Below, in pieces: positions 41,740 through 49,307 of a stretch of DNA of 64,000 bases. The stretch is from Thiofaba sp039822285 (GTDB lineage Bacteria > Pseudomonadota > Gammaproteobacteria > Halothiobacillales > Halothiobacillaceae). Each line of letters opens with the position of its first letter. Position 1 is the stretch's first letter. The notes under the pieces were generated by a model. The model saw only the letters and a program-made list of their open reading frames with translations, ran no database searches and had not been told where the DNA came from. A program made the position numbers and the translations under genes. Location of the stretch: positions 1 to 64,000 of the forward strand of contig NZ_JBAJEY010000007.1 of the NCBI RefSeq assembly GCF_039822285.1, read 5' to 3'.

Positions 41740-43143
41740 TTACTCCTTGGTGGATACGGCCTGGGCCACGGCGCCTTTCTCGGCGGCGTAGCGGCTGGCC
41801 ACGGTCTTGTCGGTGAGGGTGGCGAGGTATACGGCCAAGGCCTCAGCCTCCTCGTCCTTCATCGGCATCTTCGGCATGTACAGGGTGTTGCCCGTGGTGA
41901 GGGCAGCCTGCAGATAGGTCTTGATCGCCCCCACGTCGGTATTGCCACCCAGGTAGTTCTTGAGCGGACGGATGCCAGTCTCAGAGAGCGAATGGCAGTT
42001 GGAGCACATGGTAATGGCCAGCGCCTCGCCCACGCGCGCGGCGTTGTGGGGGGTGACCTCACGCAATTCCACCGGCATGAACACATCGGTCTTCAACCAG
42101 CCATGCGCCTCCAGTACCGGGATTTCGCTCTTGATGCCCATGCCCGGCACATCGCGTGCGATGACTTGGTTGGAGTACACGTACTGACCGGCGACATAGG
42201 GCTTGCGGATGGACTCGCGCGCCACTTCCTCCGGCCACAGGCCGAACACCAGCATGGCCACGGTGGCCACCCCGGCCACGGCGGTGGTGATCATGCGCGG
42301 GGTCAGCAGCATGAAGGCGAAGTAGGCCAACATACCGCCGAGCACGGCATACAGGCTGGTGGAGAACCACGCGGGCAGACGGTTTTCCATCACCAGATGG
42401 GCGGTTTCGGGCAGGGTGTCCAGGTACCAGCCAAACAGGGATGCACCGATCACGGTCGCTACGATGCCCATGATGGCCAGCCAGCGGTTCATCTGGGCAC
42501 GGAAGGCCTGATCCTTGAAGCCTGCGGTGATGATGCTGCCCACCACGGCGGTGATGGCGAACATGAAGGCCGTGCGCATGGCCAGCTGGGCGAAGGTGTT
42601 GCTGCCATAGAAGCCCTTCAGGTAGCCGCCCTCGGCGAACCACGCCTCCTTGCCCGGCCACATCATGAAGCTCAGGATCCCGAGGATGATCATCATCGTG
42701 GTGTAGGAAGCCAGGCCCAGGATGATGGTCAGACGCAGGTGGGTTTTCTGATCGACCTTACCGACCAGGTAGGTGACCATGTAGACCCCGACCACCTCGA
42801 TGACGAAGAACACCCACTCGGTCGCCCACTTCCACACGAAGCTGTGGATCAGGGCCGAAATGCCGCGCGGGCTAGCCACCGTGGTGGAGTACCAGATGCC
42901 GGGGCCGGTGATGGAGCCCAAGACGTACGAGAACACCAGCAGGAACAGGCCGTACTTCTTGATGAAGTCAAGAAGCTCCGGCCTGTTCTGCCGGTAGGCG
43001 ATGGTCGCGAGGGCCATGAAGAACAGCGCAGCACCGACCGAGGTGTGCGAGAACAGCACGTGGACGGTGGCGATGAGGCCGACCACCCAGCCGCTCCCGA
43101 TCCCCGGCTCGTACCAGGTGGGATAAAGACCGATCAGGTCCAT
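41740..43143 (-). CDS. Cytochrome bd-type CydA-like subunit fused to cytochrome c domain
   Basis: Membrane protein of 467 residues. Helices in residues 15-300 follow the CydA order: ATVHVLFSHTSVGAALFF with His28 at the high-spin heme ligand position, ITGPGIWYSTTVAS, and a helix with Glu109 and Glu116 (ATEWVFFVIEVVGVY). A quinol-binding Q-loop is not seen. After the last helix a periplasmic c-type domain (residues 310-450) has CSNCH (Cys380, Cys383, His384) and a methionine-rich YMPKMPMKD loop. This is the plan of the cytochrome-c-containing branch of the bd superfamily, expected to take electrons from cytochrome c. AGGAG precedes the ATG and a sigma54 promoter lies 48 bases upstream. Confidence 0.82.
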   Translation of the reverse strand: MDLIGLYPTWYEPGIGSGWVVGLIATVHVLFSHTSVGAALFFMALATIAYRQNRPELLDFIKKYGLFLLVFSYVLGSITGPGIWYSTTVASPRGISALIHSFVWKWATEWVFFVIEVVGVYMVTYLVGKVDQKTHLRLTIILGLASYTTMMIILGILSFMMWPGKEAWFAEGGYLKGFYGSNTFAQLAMRTAFMFAITAVVGSIITAGFKDQAFRAQMNRWLAIMGIVATVIGASLFGWYLDTLPETAHLVMENRLPAWFSTSLYAVLGGMLAYFAFMLLTPRMITTAVAGVATVAMLVFGLWPEEVARESIRKPYVAGQYVYSNQVIARDVPGMGIKSEIPVLEAHGWLKTDVFMPVELREVTPHNAARVGEALAITMCSNCHSLSETGIRPLKNYLGGNTDVGAIKTYLQAALTTGNTLYMPKMPMKDEEAEALAVYLATLTDKTVASRYAAEKGAVAQAVSTKE

Positions 43144-43202
43144 GCGTGACTCCTAGGTTGTATGGGATGTACCCGGCCATAAGCCGGTCAACAAACCCAA
43201 AA

Positions 43203-43219
43203 GCATCCTTTATGCCAAA
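43203..43219 (-). promoter_or_regulatory. Sigma54 (-24/-12) promoter of the bd-like/fcc operon
   Basis: On the minus strand TTGGCATAAAGGATGCT has GG and GC exactly ten bases apart and matches 11 of the 13 specified positions of the RpoN consensus (YTGGCACG-N4-TTGCW). The predicted start is near 43191, 48 bases before the CydA-like ATG. Confidence 0.72.
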
Positions 43220-43243
43220 ACCTAAGCCACTGATTTTTAATCG

Positions 43244-43279
43244 ATATGCCGCGCAAACTTCCCTATGACTGCGGCATAT
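43244..43279. promoter_or_regulatory. Dyad, candidate activator site
   Basis: ATATGCCGC (43244-43252) and GCGGCATAT (43271-43279) form a perfect 9-base inverted repeat with an 18-base spacer. Its centre is about 70 bases upstream of the sigma54 start, a usual place for an enhancer-binding protein. Confidence 0.55.
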
Positions 43280-43293
43280 GACGCAAGCAAAGC

Positions 43294-43309
43294 TGTGTCA
43301 TTTCACACA
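43294..43309. promoter_or_regulatory. TGTGT-N6-ACACA palindrome
   Basis: TGTGTCATTTCACACA has perfect 5-base outer arms. It shares the arms and spacing with the palindrome at 33844-33861, and lies about 110 bases upstream of the sigma54 start. CRP-like spacing, but not the CRP arms (TGTGA). Confidence 0.45.
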
Positions 43310-43331
43310 TCCGCGGGCGCACACATCAGAA

Positions 43332-43351
43332 AGGCGACCTGAAGGTCGCCT
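43332..43351 (-). terminator. Terminator after msrAB
   Basis: On the minus strand AGGCGACC, loop TTCA, GGTCGCCT, then TTCTGAT. It isolates the sigma54 promoter region from msrAB transcription. Confidence 0.7.
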
Positions 43352-43378
43352 CGCGTCAGCCAGAAACCTGGGCCTGCG

Positions 43379-44650
43379 TCAGTCCTGATCCGGGACAAAC
43401 TTCAGCACATTGCCATTGATGCAGTAGCGCTTGTGGGTCGGTGGCGGACCATCGTCGAACACATGGCCAAGATGGATGCCCGAGCTTGCGCTACGCACCT
43501 CGACGCGGCGCATGCCGTGCGAAAGATCCTCGTGCAGCGTGATCGCCCCCTCGACGGGGTTGAAGAAACTCGGCCAGCCCGTGCCGCTGTCAAACTTGGC
43601 ATCCGAGCGGAACAGCGGCGCGCCGGTGATGGGGTCGACGAAGGTCCCCGGGCGCTTTTCGTCCAGGTGCGAGCCGGTGAAGGGGCGCTCGGTCCCCTGC
43701 TCGAAGGCGATCCGCTGCTGCTCCGGCGACAGCAGCTGGAAGCCGAGCCACTTCCAGAAGCGCTCCTTGTCGCCGTTGTAGCCGGTATAGCGCGAGACCT
43801 CCCTGCCCTTTTCAAACAGCACGATGGTGGGGGTGGCGAACAGCGCCTTCTCGAGCCTCCACCCCTTGGGCGGGTTCGAATTGAGGGTCGCAACCACCGG
43901 CGTTGCGGCCTTCCATCCGTCCAGGACCTCGGCATGGAACTGCTTGCAGAACGGGCAGGCTTCCGCCTCGAACACGATCAGCTGGCGGTCGAAATTCAGC
44001 TTGGCCGCATCCAACGGGGGCGGCGCGGTCCTGGTCGAACCGCCCGGATAGGCCACGCCGGTCCCGCCCAGGCCGCAATAGCCCTGGGGATGCTTCTTCA
44101 GGTAGTCCTGATGCTCGTCCTCGGCGCGGTTGTAGTTGCGCAGCGGGGCGATTTCGGTGGTGATGCGTCCGAATCCGGCCTGAGTGAGCGCCGCTTGGTA
44201 GACCTCGCGCGTCTTCAGCGCCACTGCCTTCTGCGCCTCGGAGGTGTAGTAGATGGCGCTGCGGTAATTGCTGCCGACGTCGTTGCCCTGCCGGTCGCCC
44301 TGGGTCGGGTCATGGTTCTCCCAAAAGCGGGCGAGGATGGTTTCAAGGCTCACCCGGGCCGGATCGAAGGTCACCTTCACCACCTCGGCGTGGTTCCGCA
44401 TCCGGGCTGCGCCTCGCCGGAGTTCCTTCTCAAGGCCGAGCACGTCGTAGTAGCCCGCCTTTTCCGCGTCGCCGCCGGCATAACCGGACTCGACATCCAG
44501 CACCCCCGGGATCTCGGACATGCGCTTCTCCGCCCCCCAGAAGCACCCCATCCCCAGAACGATGGATTCCGAGCTTGCCGCCTGTATCTGCATCGAAGCG
44601 CTCATGCCTAAAAAACCGATCAAGAAAAGAATCATTGAGCCCATGATCAT
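43379..44650 (-). CDS. msrAB: Exported MsrA-thioredoxin-MsrB fusion
   Basis: Three-domain methionine sulfoxide reductase of about 423 residues. An N-terminal hydrophobic segment (ILFLIGFLGMSASMQIQA) exports or anchors it. MsrA has the catalytic GMGCFWGAEK; a central thioredoxin-like domain has ACPFCKQFH; MsrB has GTGWPSFF and the catalytic RYCINGNVLKF. MsrA and MsrB repair the S and R sulfoxides, and the middle domain probably supplies electrons. Order A-Trx-B differs from neisserial PilB (Trx-A-B). Start uncertain: ATG 44650, 44644, or 44704, which overlaps the PilZ stop by ATGA. Confidence 0.88.
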   Translation of the reverse strand: MIMGSMILFLIGFLGMSASMQIQAASSESIVLGMGCFWGAEKRMSEIPGVLDVESGYAGGDAEKAGYYDVLGLEKELRRGAARMRNHAEVVKVTFDPARVSLETILARFWENHDPTQGDRQGNDVGSNYRSAIYYTSEAQKAVALKTREVYQAALTQAGFGRITTEIAPLRNYNRAEDEHQDYLKKHPQGYCGLGGTGVAYPGGSTRTAPPPLDAAKLNFDRQLIVFEAEACPFCKQFHAEVLDGWKAATPVVATLNSNPPKGWRLEKALFATPTIVLFEKGREVSRYTGYNGDKERFWKWLGFQLLSPEQQRIAFEQGTERPFTGSHLDEKRPGTFVDPITGAPLFRSDAKFDSGTGWPSFFNPVEGAITLHEDLSHGMRRVEVRSASSGIHLGHVFDDGPPPTHKRYCINGNVLKFVPDQD

Positions 44651-44700
44651 GCCCCTGTGCCATTTCACGGGAGACCATGGCACCCTGCCAATGTTCCCGG

Positions 44701-45060
44701 TCATCTCCAACCCAGGCGCTTTTTCAGGCGCGCCCAGAACCCCGGACGGGGGACATGGGAAATCTCGGCCGTGGCAAGATCGACCACCACGCCGACGAGA
44801 TAATCCTCGGCCCGCTTTTCGCACCAGCGGATCTGACCATGCAGGTCAAACAGGCCCGGCACCCCGGGAAGGTGCAAGGTCAAAAGGACGAAGGCTTCAG
44901 GGGTGAAGGGCGTTGGGCTCACCAGCCGCACGCCCGTTTCGGAGACATCGAGCGATCGGCACTGCACCGCCGTGTGCGTGGCAAGATCGATCACCTGAAC
45001 AGCGGTGACCCAATGACGCCGACGCGCATCTCGATGTGCGTCATGAGCCTGTTCGACCAT
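44701..45060 (-). CDS. PilZ-domain protein
   Basis: Protein of about 119 residues consisting mostly of a PilZ domain, a c-di-GMP receptor fold. A basic RRRHW segment near the N-terminus is followed by LDVSETGVRLVSP, the (D/N)xSxxG motif, and IRWCEKRAEDYLVGVVV. The C-terminal tail is basic (FWARLKKRLGWR). ATG 45060 has GGAAGG at good distance; ATG 45069 or 45084 are alternatives. It may affect motility or surface traits; no partner is nearby. Confidence 0.72.
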   Translation of the reverse strand: MVEQAHDAHRDARRRHWVTAVQVIDLATHTAVQCRSLDVSETGVRLVSPTPFTPEAFVLLTLHLPGVPGLFDLHGQIRWCEKRAEDYLVGVVVDLATAEISHVPRPGFWARLKKRLGWR

Positions 45061-45154
45061 CCGCGCCATCCTTCCAGGCCGCATGGCCCGGTCTTCGAGG
45101 TGGGTACAGAAGATACCTTAGCAGCCCAGAAGGCTTTTGGTGGCAGGCATGGTG

Positions 45155-45180
45155 AAAACGGGCATGGAAGACCATGCCCG
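45155..45180 (-). terminator. Terminator after the sigma54 activator gene
   Basis: On the minus strand CGGGCATGG, loop TCTT, CCATGCCCG, then TTTTC (45180 down to 45155). Confidence 0.82.
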
Positions 45181-45190
45181 GCGCGGCCCG

Positions 45191-46147
45191 TCAGGCCAGG
45201 GAGAATTTCTTGAGGCGGTAGAGCAGCGTGTCGCGGGTGATGCCGAGCAGGCGGGCAGCACGGCTCTTGTTGCCGCGCGAACGCTCCAGAGCCTGGCGGA
45301 TCATCTCCGACTCCAGCCATTCAAGGTCGACCCCCTCCTCCGGCAGGAGGAAGCCATTGCCCCCCATGGTCACCTTGGCCGCGGCCTGGGTGATGTCGCG
45401 CGGCAGGTTGCCCAGCTCCACGGTGCGGCCGTGGAACAGGACCACCAGGCGCTCGGCCAGGTTGCGGAGCTCGCGCACGTTGCCCGGCCAGCGGTGGCGA
45501 CGCAGAACGGCGCGCACCTCCTGGGAAAGCTGCGGCATCGGCACTCCATGCTCGCCGGCGAAGTGCAGCAGGAAACGGTTGAGCAGCATGTCGATATCAC
45601 CGCTACGCTCGCGCAGGGCGGGCAGTTCCAGCGGCACCACCTGCAGGCGGTAGTAGAGGTCCTCGCGGAAACGCCCTTCGCGCACCAGCGCGGCAAGATC
45701 CTGGTGGGTGGCGGCGATCACCCGCACATCCACATTCACCACCCGGCTGTCGCCCACCGGCATGCACTCGCCCGACTCGAGGAAACGCAGCAGCTTGGCC
45801 TGTGCGGCCAGCGGCAGTTCGCCCACCTCGTCGAGGAAGAGGGTGCCACCGTGCGCGCTGCGCACATGACCCGGGCGATCCTCCAGCGCACCGGTGAAGG
45901 CACCGCGCTTGTGGCCGAACAGTTCGGACTCGACCAGCGACTCCGGCAGGGCGGCGCAGTTGAGCGCGACGAAGGGGCCATCCGCCCGCGGGCTGGCTTC
46001 ATGCAGGGCGCGGGCCATCAGATCCTTGCCGGTGCCGGTCTCGCCGGTTAACAGCACGGTCACATCCGTGCGGGCGACGATCTGCGCGGAACGGATGACG
46101 GTTTCCAGCAGCGGGGACTGGGTGACGATGCGTGCAAAGGAGTTCAT
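45191..46147 (-). CDS. Sigma54-dependent activator without sensory domain
   Basis: Enhancer-binding protein of 318 residues. The AAA+ domain starts almost at residue 10: Walker A GETGTGKD, the sigma54-contact loop GAFTGA (in KRGAFTGALE), Walker B GGTLFLDEVGEL and the sensor RWPGNVRELRNL. A Fis-type helix-turn-helix ends the protein (SRAARLLGITRDTLLYRLKK). There is no receiver, GAF or PAS domain, as in PspF, so activity must be set by a partner or by its level. GGAGG precedes ATG 46147. It is the obvious candidate for the sigma54 promoter at 43203-43219. Confidence 0.92.
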   Translation of the reverse strand: MNSFARIVTQSPLLETVIRSAQIVARTDVTVLLTGETGTGKDLMARALHEASPRADGPFVALNCAALPESLVESELFGHKRGAFTGALEDRPGHVRSAHGGTLFLDEVGELPLAAQAKLLRFLESGECMPVGDSRVVNVDVRVIAATHQDLAALVREGRFREDLYYRLQVVPLELPALRERSGDIDMLLNRFLLHFAGEHGVPMPQLSQEVRAVLRRHRWPGNVRELRNLAERLVVLFHGRTVELGNLPRDITQAAAKVTMGGNGFLLPEEGVDLEWLESEMIRQALERSRGNKSRAARLLGITRDTLLYRLKKFSLA

Positions 46148-46256
46148 GCGAGCCTCCACATCAAGCAAACTGTTGGGCACAGTATGCCATGCGACTGAGC
46201 GATATAACTCAATTTTATACCACAACCGTGTGTTTTCATTGGAGACTATTCGGGGA

Positions 46257-47483
46257 ATGAAGATCTATCTGGTCGGCGGCGCGGTACGCGACGCCTTGCT
46301 CGGCCTGCCCGTGCGGGAGCGCGACTACGTCGTGGTGGGCGCCTCCCCGGAGGCGATGCTGGCACAAGGCTTCCGCCCGGTCGGCAAGGACTTCCCCGTG
46401 TTCCTCCATCCCGACACCCAGGAAGAATACGCCCTGGCCCGCACCGAACGGAAGTCCGGGCGGGGTTACCATGGCTTTACCGTGCATGCCGCGCCGGATG
46501 TGACCCTGGAGGAAGACCTGGCTCGCCGCGATCTGACCATCAATGCCATCGCCCAGGCCGAGGATGGCCAGCTGATCGACCCCTTCGGCGGGCGCAAGGA
46601 TCTCGAGGCCCGCCTGCTGCGCCATGTCTCCCCCGCCTTCGTCGAGGACCCGGTACGCCTGTTGCGCGTGGCCCGCTTCGCCGCGCGCTTCGCCCCCTTA
46701 GGCTTTCGCGTGGCAGATGAGACCCTCGCCCTGCTGCGCCAAATGGTCGAAAACGGCGAGATCGATGCCCTGGTGCCAGAACGGGTGTGGCAGGAGATCG
46801 TCAAGGCGCTGGCCACCGATCATCCCGCCCGCTTCTTCGAGGTACTGCGCGCGACCGGGGCACTGGCGCGCCTGCTGCCGGAGCTCGATGCCCTGTTCGG
46901 CGTGCCCCAGCCTGAGCAGCATCACCCAGAGATCGACACCGGCCTGCACAGCCTGATGGTGCTGCAGCAGGCGGTGCGCCTGGGCGCGGATGGCCCCACC
47001 CGCCTTGCCGCCCTGCTGCACGATCTGGGCAAGGGCAGCACGCCCCGCGAGCTTTGGCCCCATCACTACGGCCATGAGCGCCGTGGCGCGCAGCTTGTGG
47101 AGCGCCTGGCCGAGCGCCTGCGCCTGCCGGCGCATGACCGCGACCTGGCGATCATGACCGCGCGCTGGCACACCCATGCGCACAAGGCCTTCGAGCTGCG
47201 CCCCTCCACCCTGCTCAAGCTGCTCGAAGGTCTGGATGCCCTGCGCCGCCCGGAGCGCTTCGCGCACTTCCTGCTCGCCTGCGAGGCCGATGCCCGAGGG
47301 CGGACGGGCTTCGAGGATCGCCCCTACCCGCAGGCGGCGTTCCTGCGCCAGGCACTCGCGGTGGTCAAGAGGGTGGCGGTTCAGCCGCTGTTGGAGAAGG
47401 GCTTGCGTGGGGAGGCGCTGGGGCGGGCCCTGGCGCAGGAACGGATCAAAGCTCTGAAGCAGCTAAAGGGCGAGCATGTGTAA
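46257..47483 (+). CDS. cca: CCA-adding enzyme with HD domain
   Basis: tRNA nucleotidyltransferase of 408 residues, adding or repairing the 3' CCA. N-terminal nucleotidyltransferase signature YLVGGAVRDALLGLPVRERDYVVVG, then LARTERKSGRGYHGF and EEDLARRDLTINAIA. The C-terminal half has an HD phosphohydrolase domain (LLHDLGKGSTP, HHYGHERRG), as in E. coli. ATG 46257 is used; the frame is open upstream only as a shadow of the divergent activator gene. Confidence 0.96.
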   Translation: MKIYLVGGAVRDALLGLPVRERDYVVVGASPEAMLAQGFRPVGKDFPVFLHPDTQEEYALARTERKSGRGYHGFTVHAAPDVTLEEDLARRDLTINAIAQAEDGQLIDPFGGRKDLEARLLRHVSPAFVEDPVRLLRVARFAARFAPLGFRVADETLALLRQMVENGEIDALVPERVWQEIVKALATDHPARFFEVLRATGALARLLPELDALFGVPQPEQHHPEIDTGLHSLMVLQQAVRLGADGPTRLAALLHDLGKGSTPRELWPHHYGHERRGAQLVERLAERLRLPAHDRDLAIMTARWHTHAHKAFELRPSTLLKLLEGLDALRRPERFAHFLLACEADARGRTGFEDRPYPQAAFLRQALAVVKRVAVQPLLEKGLRGEALGRALAQERIKALKQLKGEHV

Positions 47484-47516
47484 GCAGAGGGGATTAGAAC
47501 TTCAACAGGTGACCAC

Positions 47517-47549
47517 CCTCTCCCCTACCCCTCCCCCTCAAGGGGGAGG
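47517..47549. repeat. CT-rich palindromic repeat after cca
   Basis: CCTCCCCCT/AGGGGGAGG (47530-47538 and 47541-47549) preceded by CCCTCTCCCCTAC. It belongs to the same family as 6588-6692 and may also terminate cca transcription. Confidence 0.65.
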
Positions 47550-47574
47550 TAAGAACCCTTTATTCAGGGCTTTC

Positions 47575-47775
47575 TCAGGCGAAGTAGTCCACGTTCTGGC
47601 CAAGGTTCGGCGGATTGGCCGCCGGGTTCGGCTGCGGCGGGATCGCCTGGATCAATTGGGCTGCGGTCTGCTCCTGAATCTCCATGGCCTTTTTCTGCAT
47701 GGCGATGTCCACGGACTGCAGCATGCGGGCGGTCGAGACATCCGTGGCGTAAGCGGTGAGGTTGTTGGTCTCCAC
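47575..47775 (-). CDS. YjfB-type small motility-associated protein
   Basis: Protein of 66 residues resembling the putative motility protein family YjfB: TDVSTARMLQSVDIAMQKKAMEIQEQTAAQLIQAIP, an amphipathic helix, then a Pro/Asn-rich end (NPAANPPNLGQNVDYFA). The start is GTG with GGAGAG upstream. Such proteins are found scattered in flagellated bacteria; no flagellar gene is near. Confidence 0.68.
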   Translation of the reverse strand: METNNLTAYATDVSTARMLQSVDIAMQKKAMEIQEQTAAQLIQAIPPQPNPAANPPNLGQNVDYFA

Positions 47776-47847
47776 GGTTTCTCTCCATCAAGAGCTGAAT
47801 TAATTAGAGCATAGCGTAGTTCAGGGGCCGAGAAACCAGTGATCCCC

Positions 47848-48165
47848 TCAACCCGCCAGCTTGAGCACGATCACCCCGGAGAGGATCAGGATCACCCCGA
47901 GATAACGCATAAGGCTGGCCGGCTCGCCAAAGAACGCCATGCCCACGAGGAAGGTCCCCGCCGCGCCCAGGCCGGTCCACACCGCGTAGGCCGTGCCGAT
48001 CGGGATCTCACGCTGCGCCAGCCAGAGAAAGATGCCACTCAGGATAATGCACACCAGGGCCACACCCAGCCCGATCCAGCGCAGGCCGGGCAGGGTGGAG
48101 AGCTTGTAGCCGACCGGCCAGCCGATCTCGAACAGGGCGGCAATCAAGAGGTAGGCCCAGCTCAT
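47848..48165 (-). CDS. SMR-family exporter, Gdx/SugE-like
   Basis: Small multidrug resistance protein of 105 residues with four helices. The essential glutamate is in LIAALFEIGWPVGYK; IPIGTAYAVWTGLGAAGT and GEPASLMRYLGVILILSGVIVLKL match the guanidinium-exporter (Gdx, formerly SugE) branch better than EmrE. It works as a dual-topology dimer, so one gene suffices. It overlaps the XdhC-like gene by ATGA, indicating co-expression. No guanidine riboswitch is visible upstream. Confidence 0.85.
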   Translation of the reverse strand: MSWAYLLIAALFEIGWPVGYKLSTLPGLRWIGLGVALVCIILSGIFLWLAQREIPIGTAYAVWTGLGAAGTFLVGMAFFGEPASLMRYLGVILILSGVIVLKLAG

Positions 48166-48716
48166 GCGCGCTGTCCCGGGCAGGCAAGATCGCGCTGGCC
48201 AGTACGGCTGCGCTCGAGGCGCGCGGCGCGCAGCTCGGTCAGCGGGCGCAGCTCACCCAGGCCGCCTGCGGCACGCCACTGCATCTCGGCCACCAGAGAG
48301 AGGGCGATGGCCGCCGTCTCCTGCCCACCCAGGTCAAGCCCAGCCGGGGCTGACACGCGCGCAAGCAGGGCGGAATCTTCCAGCCGCCGGGCCACCTGCT
48401 CGAGCACGCCCTCGGCCCGCCGGGCCGAGGCCACCAGAAAGACCCGCTCTGCGCCGGCACGTAGCAGGGCCTCGACCGACTCCGGGTCGCCCTCATGTCC
48501 ACGTGCGATGACGGCAAAGGTGTGGGCAGGCAAGGGTTCGGGCGCTTCGCTGAACACCCGGGCCACCGTGCGCGTACCCGCGGGCCAGGCGTGCTCGCCC
48601 ACGTCCCGCTCCCACACCGTCAGCGGCCAGCCCATGGCCGCGACGAAGGCCGCAAGCGTGCGGGCCACGGCCCGGCTGCCGAGAATCACCACCTGGGGGA
48701 CAACGGGTTCGCTCAC
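48162..48716 (-). CDS. XdhC-like protein, Rossmann domain only
   Basis: Protein of 184 residues resembling the C-terminal Rossmann part of XdhC/CoxF, the insertion factors for molybdenum hydroxylases: VVILGSRAVARTLAAFVAAMGWPLTVWERD, VIARGHEGDPESVEALLRAGAERVFLVASARRAE, and RVSAPAGLDLGGQETAAIALSLVAEM. The N-terminal XdhC domain is missing. GTG 48716 has GGAG upstream; an ATG at 48791 would overlap the divergent deaminase start. No molybdenum hydroxylase gene lies in the window. Confidence 0.78.
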   Translation of the reverse strand: MSEPVVPQVVILGSRAVARTLAAFVAAMGWPLTVWERDVGEHAWPAGTRTVARVFSEAPEPLPAHTFAVIARGHEGDPESVEALLRAGAERVFLVASARRAEGVLEQVARRLEDSALLARVSAPAGLDLGGQETAAIALSLVAEMQWRAAGGLGELRPLTELRAARLERSRTGQRDLACPGQRA

Positions 48717-48789
48717 GAACGGCTCCAGTGACGTGAAGAAAGATCGCAGGCCGCCTATCCTCTCAACAAGCCCGCCCGAGGAAAAGACC

Positions 48790-49269
48790 ATGACGCCGCC
48801 TGACGATGCATCCTTCCTGCGCGAGGCCATCCAGCTTGCCACCGCCTCGGTCGCGGCGGGCGGCGGGCCGTTTGGCGCCGTCATCGTGCGCCAGGGGCAG
48901 GTGGTCGGGCGCGGACAGAATACGGTCACCCGCGACTGCGACCCCAGCGCCCACGCCGAGGTGAACGCCATCCGCGCGGCCGCACGCACCCTTGCTCGCC
49001 CCCACCTCGACGACTGCGTGCTGTATACCAGCTGCGAGCCCTGTCCCATGTGCCTGGCCACCAGCCTGTGGGCGCATATCCCGCGCATCGTCTACGCCGC
49101 CAGCCACGAAGAGGCCACCCGCGCCGGCTTCGACGACACCCCCATCGCCCTTACCCTCTACGGCGCTCCCTCCCCCGCCGCCTGCACCTGCCTGCACCAC
49201 CATCCTCTGCCCGAAGCCGCCCAGCCCTTCGATGCCTGGCTGGCGAAGCAGGACCGCGTGCCCTATTGA
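48790..49269 (+). CDS. Nucleoside/guanine deaminase-like zinc enzyme
   Basis: Cytidine deaminase-fold enzyme of 159 residues. Zinc site: HAEVNAI and SCEPCPMCLA, with GGPFGAVIVRQGQVVGRGQN at the front. The length and LWAHIPRIVYAAS with an acidic-to-Phe-Asp-Asp segment favour guanine deaminase (GuaD) over tRNA adenosine deaminase, but this is not certain. GAGGAAAAG precedes the ATG. It diverges from an XdhC-like gene, which suggests purine catabolism. Confidence 0.8.
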   Translation: MTPPDDASFLREAIQLATASVAAGGGPFGAVIVRQGQVVGRGQNTVTRDCDPSAHAEVNAIRAAARTLARPHLDDCVLYTSCEPCPMCLATSLWAHIPRIVYAASHEEATRAGFDDTPIALTLYGAPSPAACTCLHHHPLPEAAQPFDAWLAKQDRVPY

Positions 49270-49307
49270 CGCTCACCCCCGTCCACTGCAGCCTTGACTC
49301 CATGGCT

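Noticed and set aside
40741..43149. 802-codon open frame on the plus strand opposite the bd-like genes
   Set aside because: Extreme His/Gly/Asp/Gln content and no motif; it is the complement of two clear membrane proteins.
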